NCBI GenBank assembly: GCA_934177795.1
Contig: CAKPPS010000004.1
Coordinates: forward strand, 33,667-97,666
Direction of reading: 5' to 3'
Length of the DNA stretch: 64,000 nt
DNA from: an uncultured Clostridia bacterium
GTDB taxonomy: Bacteria; Bacillota; Clostridia; TANB77; CAG-508
Below, piece after piece: positions 59,734-64,000 of the stretch (the first letter of the stretch is position 1; every line of letters begins with the position of its first letter). The notes beneath the pieces were generated by a model. That model had not been told where the DNA came from, made no database searches, and worked only from the letters and a program-made list of their open reading frames with translations. The translations under genes were made by a program, and so were the position numbers.

Positions 59734-60537
59734 TTATAAACTATTTTTTATCAATAATTTGACTTTTTTCTTATCATTATCAATTTTTTTAATGTATACA
59801 TTAACTTTTTGTCCATAATTATAACCCTCGACAAATTCTGCCATTCCTACTAAATTTGGAGCAAGTTCTATAAATATTCCGTTTTTATTTTTCTCGGTTT
59901 CTCTTATAATTCCTGGGACAATGGTTCCTACAGAAAAGTTTTTAATATTATCTTCAAAAGTTCCTAATATTTCTTTATATGATAAATTTATTCTTCCTGT
60001 ATTTTCCTCTATTGATTTTACCACAATATTAACTTTTTGTCCAATTTTTAGTCGTTCTGCTGGCGTTTTTATTCTCGCTACTGATAAATCTTCTATATGT
60101 GCAAGGCCTACTACTCCTCCGCCAATTTCAATAAATGCTCCATATTGTCTTATATTTCTTACTATTCCTGTTACTGTTTGTCCTACTTTTACATTATTTT
60201 TAATATAATTTAATGATTCTTTTTGTACTTTTTTTCTAGATAAAATTATTTGTTCATCATTTATATCTTTAATTTTAAACTGAACATATTTATTTACTTT
60301 TCCTGAACACAAACTTTTTTTAGTAATTTCTCCTTCTGGAATATCTTCTATCTCACTTCTTGGAATTATTCCTTCCAGTCTATTTCCTAAATTAACATAT
60401 AAATTATAATTATTGTCACATTTTTCAACAATTCCTTGAATTGTTTTATTTTCTTTTTTATATTGATATATTTTATTTATATCTAATTCCTCTACTTCTT
60501 CATTCCAGCCTTCTGGAATAATTTTAGATATATTCAT
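59734..60537 (-). CDS. S1-domain RNA-binding protein (267 aa)
   Basis: The protein contains about three S1 beta barrels: residues 25-95 (VEKCDNNYNLYVNLGNRLEG), 110-185 (VGQTVTGIVRNIRQYGAFIE then GGVVGLAHIEDLSV) and 195-265 (VGTIVPGIIRETEKNKNGIF). Multi-S1 proteins bind single-stranded RNA; in Firmicutes short versions act in translation or RNA decay. The central domain is the most canonical. The gene lies in a leftward cluster after the DNA methylase and may be unrelated functionally. Confidence 0.82.
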   Translation of the reverse strand: MNISKIIPEGWNEEVEELDINKIYQYKKENKTIQGIVEKCDNNYNLYVNLGNRLEGIIPRSEIEDIPEGEITKKSLCSGKVNKYVQFKIKDINDEQIILSRKKVQKESLNYIKNNVKVGQTVTGIVRNIRQYGAFIEIGGGVVGLAHIEDLSVARIKTPAERLKIGQKVNIVVKSIEENTGRINLSYKEILGTFEDNIKNFSVGTIVPGIIRETEKNKNGIFIELAPNLVGMAEFVEGYNYGQKVNVYIKKIDNDKKKVKLLIKNSL

Positions 60538-60597
60538 TTATTTTCTCCTTTATCTTATGTATTACTACAATTATTATATAAGCTATAAATAAATTTT

Positions 60598-61905
60598 TCA
60601 ATATTTTTTTACATCTTTTAATATATTTTCTATTTGATTATCTATATTTTTCTTTTTCTTTTCTAATATTCTTATTTTATCCTCTATTTCTTTAGGTTTA
60701 ATATTTTTTTCAACTACTTTAGTTTTTACATATCTATCTACCCTTAAATTAAAATCTTCTTTTTGAATTTCTTCATAATTAGCTATATATGAGTATCCTT
60801 CTATTTTTTTTCTATTATTATATGTAGAAATTATTTTATTTTGATGTTCTATTGTCAAAATATTATTTTTCCTTTTACTTGTATAGTCATTACTTGCATT
60901 AATAAATAAAACATCATTCGTCTTTTTTCTTTTTTTAATAACTAGTATAATTACCTGTATTTTAGTCGCATAAAATAACTTCTCTGGTAGTTCAATTATA
61001 GTATCAATATAATTATTTTCTATTAAGCCTCTTCTAATTCTATATTCTTCATTTACTCTTTTATATAGAAATCCTTTTGGTAATATTGTCACTATTTTTC
61101 CATCTTCTCCTATATTTTCAAGCATTTTTAATAAAAATTTTACATAGCCACTCATTTTTTGCGGAAATTTATTCTGATTTTGATTGTTTAAAATATCATT
61201 TTGCTCTACAAATGGAGGATTTGCAATCGCTACATCCATTAAAGGTATAACGCCAACACTTTGTTTTATAATTCTTACATTATCCACTTCATGTAATTTT
61301 ATATTTGTAACACAAATATTATAACTGCTATTATCTCTTTCTTCTCCTAATGCGTATATTTCTCCATGTCTAGCACATTCTACAATAAAATTTCCTGTAG
61401 ACGATGCTGGATTGTATATTGATGTTTTATCTTTAATATTTGCTATTCCCGCCATCGTTTTTATCAATCCTTTTGGTGTATAAAATTCTCCACTTGCATT
61501 TTTTAGTCCTCCATTTTTAGCATGTTGCATAATGATATATTCATAAGCATCTGCTATCTTTTTTCTTTCATTAACTTCATTTATAAGTTCTTTTAATTTT
61601 TCTGTTACTTCTTTTATTTGTTCTTGTTCTTCGTTTTTAAAAATATTAACAAATTGTATATTTATAAATAAATCTTTCTCTTGCTCTTCTTGTATTTTTA
61701 GAACTTGTTCTTCCAGTTTTCGCATTATATACATTGTATCACTAAAATTTGTTTGATTCCATTCATCAAGGTTTTCATATAATACATATAAAATTACTCC
61801 TATATATTCAACATGATTTATATTTACATTTCTTATTTTTAATAATTCTTCATATATGTATATTAATTTTTTATTTACTTCTTCTTGCTCAAAAATATAA
61901 CTCAT
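60598..61905 (-). CDS. N6-adenine DNA methyltransferase, HsdM-like
   Basis: The 435-residue protein has a helical N-terminal region (about 1-130), then the methyltransferase core. Motif I is SIYNPASSTGNFIVECARHG, the catalytic motif is DVAIANPPFVEQND (NPPF), and KIVTILPKGFLYKR, typical of type I M subunits, follows. A C-terminal coiled coil reads KIRILEKKKKNIDNQIENIL. The 43-base-upstream neighbour encodes a half-sized specificity protein, so together they should form a sequence-specific adenine methylase. No HsdR motor or nuclease gene occurs in the window up to its right edge. Confidence 0.85.
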   Translation of the reverse strand: MSYIFEQEEVNKKLIYIYEELLKIRNVNINHVEYIGVILYVLYENLDEWNQTNFSDTMYIMRKLEEQVLKIQEEQEKDLFINIQFVNIFKNEEQEQIKEVTEKLKELINEVNERKKIADAYEYIIMQHAKNGGLKNASGEFYTPKGLIKTMAGIANIKDKTSIYNPASSTGNFIVECARHGEIYALGEERDNSSYNICVTNIKLHEVDNVRIIKQSVGVIPLMDVAIANPPFVEQNDILNNQNQNKFPQKMSGYVKFLLKMLENIGEDGKIVTILPKGFLYKRVNEEYRIRRGLIENNYIDTIIELPEKLFYATKIQVIILVIKKRKKTNDVLFINASNDYTSKRKNNILTIEHQNKIISTYNNRKKIEGYSYIANYEEIQKEDFNLRVDRYVKTKVVEKNIKPKEIEDKIRILEKKKKNIDNQIENILKDVKKY

Positions 61906-61948
61906 ATTTCTATAACCCTTTCTTAAAATTATTATTTAATAATTAAAT

Positions 61949-62503
61949 TTATAAATTATTATTCAACATTTCTTTTAAGTAATAATCATATAATTTTTCT
62001 TTTTCCTTTAATATTTCATAAGTAACATTTTTTTCTTCTTCCCATAAATTTATCAAGTTCTCCATATGTGTTTGCTTTTCTATTTTTATATCTGGAACTT
62101 TTAAAGTTTTTAAACTACTTACTGGCATAGATTTTATTATTGACCCTGTTACTTTTAATTCTAATAATTCTTTAGCCTGTTGACTTTCCAAATACCATTT
62201 TAATACAATAGGATTCATTTTTCGTTTATCTGTTCTAATAATACAAAATTGAGAAGGTATTAGTAACCCTTCTAATTTTTCGTCAACATAGATGATTCTG
62301 TTTGGATATAGCAATCTAAACAATAAATCACCATTTTCAGCTAGTTTATTGTTTAAATTTCTTTGTGTTGATATTTTATCATATTCTTTATTCTCATCAT
62401 AATTTTTTATTGAAAAAACACTATAAGAATTTTGCCCATTTTCATATATTTCCCTTTTAGTTAATACACCTATCATCACTTGTGCTATATCTGTTAATAT
62501 CAT
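61949..62503 (-). CDS. half-size HsdS-like specificity subunit (184 aa)
   Basis: The protein has a single target-recognition domain, MILTDIAQVMIGVLTKREIY, then SQRNLNNKLAENGDLLFRLL and KWYLESQQAKELLELKVTGS, followed by the conserved helix SSLKTLKVPDIKIEKQTHME with a coiled coil. Type I S subunits normally carry two such domains (about 400 residues). Half-sized ones can dimerise to recognise palindromic sites, as in BcgI-like or truncated systems. Its start overlaps the stop of the upstream cysteine-rich gene by 4 bases. Confidence 0.78.
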   Translation of the reverse strand: MILTDIAQVMIGVLTKREIYENGQNSYSVFSIKNYDENKEYDKISTQRNLNNKLAENGDLLFRLLYPNRIIYVDEKLEGLLIPSQFCIIRTDKRKMNPIVLKWYLESQQAKELLELKVTGSIIKSMPVSSLKTLKVPDIKIEKQTHMENLINLWEEEKNVTYEILKEKEKLYDYYLKEMLNNNL

Positions 62504-62724
62504 ATATGTTTTTCTCCTTTACTACAAATCTCTTTGCAACAATAGCTACAGCCTGTTACATTAGAATAATAATCCCTTGCCCTATTCTTGGCTTCTATTG
62601 GACAAATGCATTCTCCTAATTCTATATAATTTCCTTTTTTAGGTTTTTTGGTACAGTCTTGCCTGTGAATTTTGTGACAATCTGTCTTAACTTGTGAATT
62701 TTTACTTACAATATACTTTTCCAT
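62500..62724 (-). CDS. cysteine-rich small protein (74 aa)
   Basis: The product has nine cysteines in 74 residues: KTDCHKIHRQDCTKKPKKGN, then ELGECICPIEAKNRARDYYS and GCSYCCKEICSKGEKHI. Pairs such as CxC and CxxCC with nearby histidines suggest zinc or iron-sulfur binding. There is no signal peptide. It is translationally coupled to the HsdS-like gene (ATGA overlap). I recognise no family; a small accessory factor of the modification system is possible. It could also be a metallothionein-like or HNH-derived fragment, but no HNH signature is present. Confidence 0.55.
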   Translation of the reverse strand: MEKYIVSKNSQVKTDCHKIHRQDCTKKPKKGNYIELGECICPIEAKNRARDYYSNVTGCSYCCKEICSKGEKHI

Positions 62725-62823
62725 CTTATTTTTTCCTTTCTTTTTTTAAGATTTTAAGTATACTTTGCTTTTTACTAGTTTTTATGTTATACTAGTAATA
62801 CATCATGCAATATATACTTAAAC

Positions 62824-62854
62824 AAGTTCTAAATAGTTCCGGTATTTAGAACTT
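62824..62854. terminator. perfect 11-bp inverted repeat in the 62.7-62.9 kb gap
   Basis: AAGTTCTAAAT (62824-62834) and ATTTAGAACTT (62844-62854) form a hairpin, with T-rich sequence on both sides. It is a likely terminator for the MrcB-like gene. Confidence 0.55.
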
Positions 62855-62930
62855 ATTTTAAAATCTTTTCTAGTTACAGTTAGAATATAACACATTATAT
62901 TTTTATTGTCAAACCTTTTAAAAAACTTTT

Positions 62931-63629
62931 TTACTTTTTACTCATTTTTTTAATTGCTGCTGCTAATTCTCCTACTTCTTCTATTAGTTCTAACATTCTC
63001 TTATTTATTTCTTCATAAGTTATATTTTTATCTATGTTTTTTTTAGTATTATTCTCCAAAGTTACAACTTTATCAAATCTACTCTCATATTTTTTATATA
63101 AATTAGATAAATAATTTAAATCTTTTTCAAATTCTTTTTCATTAAAATAATTTATATAATACTTCTTTTTTATGATTATCCCATTACTATTTTCTTCACA
63201 ATATTCAAAATCATGTTTTAGTTGTGGCTCTAACATCGCATACTTCATTTTGTATTCTTTCGCTTCTTCTTCTATTGTTTTTTTCTTTTTATTTGAAATT
63301 CCAAATCCAATCCATAATTCTACTTCATTTGTTTCTTTTAAAAAAGATATTCCTATATACTTCCCTTTTGTCCCACTTTTATTAGCTTGAGTATATATTT
63401 GAACCCACGGACTAAGTCGCCTATTATATTGGGGCCCTAACTTTAGCTCTACTGACAAATCATTTGCTGATATATTTTCTTTTGTTTTTTTCTTTAACTC
63501 TTCCTCTAATTCATTATCTTTTAATCTCTTTTGTGTTCCTATTTGTGTTTGGACATCTTCAAGTTCATATGCATATCCATACATAAGATAATCAAATAAT
63601 TCTTGTTTATTTTTTATTATTTTTCTCAC
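62931..63629 (-). CDS. MrcB-N-like (DUF3578) protein (232 aa)
   Basis: Residues about 40-180 match the N-terminal DNA-binding domain of McrB-type restriction proteins: ELKLGPQYNRRLSPWVQIYT, then GTKGKYIGISFLKETNEVEL and LWIGFGISNKK. In complete McrB this domain precedes a GTPase, which is absent here. The C-terminal part, MLELIEEVGELAAAIKKMSK, resembles the MazG-like helix pattern EEVGELAxAI, a short hint of a nucleotide pyrophosphohydrolase-type helix. It is the first gene of the leftward modification cluster and may recognise the modified or foreign DNA. An AGGAGG site precedes the ATG. Confidence 0.68.
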   Translation of the reverse strand: MRKIIKNKQELFDYLMYGYAYELEDVQTQIGTQKRLKDNELEEELKKKTKENISANDLSVELKLGPQYNRRLSPWVQIYTQANKSGTKGKYIGISFLKETNEVELWIGFGISNKKKKTIEEEAKEYKMKYAMLEPQLKHDFEYCEENSNGIIIKKKYYINYFNEKEFEKDLNYLSNLYKKYESRFDKVVTLENNTKKNIDKNITYEEINKRMLELIEEVGELAAAIKKMSKK

Positions 63630-64000
63630 TTTCGTATTCCTCCTTTTTATTTACCATAACATTTTTTATTGCGTTTGTCAACATTTTTATTTTTGTTTGC
63701 AGTATTTTTTGTGTTCTATTCAGAATATAACGAATATATTATTTATAGCAATAACTTATCATTCTTTGTCTTTTCTTTATATATTTTCTATTAGTCTTAC
63801 TTTAAAACTTTATCAGATAATGTTTCTTTTAAAGTTTTCTGAAAGAAGTAGAAATATAAGATTAAAATGAAATGGCGAATGTGCATGGAAAAATTTTAGA
63901 AATTCTATGTGATTTTAGGGAAAGAGTTCACGATAGTGGAAGGGTGCCCTAAAATGAATTAGAATTTCTTGAATTTTGTAATAAATCGAGACATGTAATG
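63630..64000. other. intergenic region ending in a large nested hairpin
   Basis: The first 200 bases are AT-rich without a gene. From 63890 to 63977 there are nested inverted repeats: an 18-bp outer arm with two mismatches (63890-63907 with 63960-63977, including the perfect 10-mer AGAAATTCTA), an inner perfect 9-mer ATTTTAGGG (63912-63920) with CCCTAAAAT (63947-63955), and a small central TTCAC/GTGGAA loop. I see no coding frame. Confidence 0.6.

Overview
The window comes from a very AT-rich, spore-forming, anaerobic member of the Bacillota, most likely an uncultured gut-type Clostridia. The evidence is the sporulation set (yunB, a sipL-like SPOCS/LysM gene, veg, yabG, a split spoIIID), strong AGGAGG ribosome sites, TTGACA/TATAAT promoters, a T-box in front of aspS, and fermentative enzymes (pyruvate formate-lyase with its activase, AdhE, a rubredoxin domain). 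Only the 34.7-34.8 kb stretch is clearly GC-rich.

Layout. 0-9 kb: housekeeping genes (hslO, a WecA/TagO-like transferase fused to rubredoxin, rpiB, rpsT, T-box plus aspS, HU, a SpoVB/MurJ-type flippase, rplM-rpsI). The transferase and the flippase are each split by a +1 shift, and both shifts fall on a CGG triplet, a codon almost absent from the window. 9-11 kb: a remnant island bounded by a duplicated rpsI 3' end. It holds a gene broken by an in-frame TGA, a candidate type I toxin-antitoxin locus, and a truncated type III (ToxN/AbiQ-like) toxin. 11-14.8 kb: sporulation cluster yunB, sipL, veg, yabG.

14.8-27.9 kb: the most striking region. The 3' half of spoIIID (14.85-15.0 kb) and its 5' half (19.65-19.77 kb) are separated by a 4.66-kb element. 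The element carries a large serine recombinase, a membrane protein, a zinc-ribbon protein and a type III toxin-antitoxin module whose RNA repeats form H-type pseudoknots. Joining the ends restores an 89-residue SpoIIID and an attP with perfect 13-bp inverted arms, the arrangement expected of a skin-like sporulation intervening element. Next to it lies a degraded relative with a second spoIIID 5' half (27.6-27.85 kb), an IS remnant and a 1611-residue protein joining an ADP-ribosyltransferase-like region, a helicase core and five helicase-associated repeats.

28-41.5 kb: FAD oxidoreductase, cysteine desulfurase, WG-repeat protein and CNNM-type protein; then a pilin-like protein ending in an FGE-sulfatase domain with a GC-rich tail resembling the variable region of a diversity-generating retroelement; then a HipA-like kinase pair, small unknown genes, and a thioester-domain surface protein with its sortase. 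41.7-54.6 kb: two-component system, MscS channel, rpoD-dnaG, a P60-like hydrolase, a small alarmone synthetase and adhE. 55.2-55.5 kb: a par/Fst-like candidate type I toxin-antitoxin locus. 55.7-58.7 kb: pflB-pflA. 58.7-63.6 kb: a replication-relaxation-like gene, an S1-repeat protein and a restriction-modification-like cluster without an obvious nuclease. The last 110 bases form an unexplained three-tier hairpin.

All functions are inferred from the sequence alone. No database search, fold prediction or alignment program was run.
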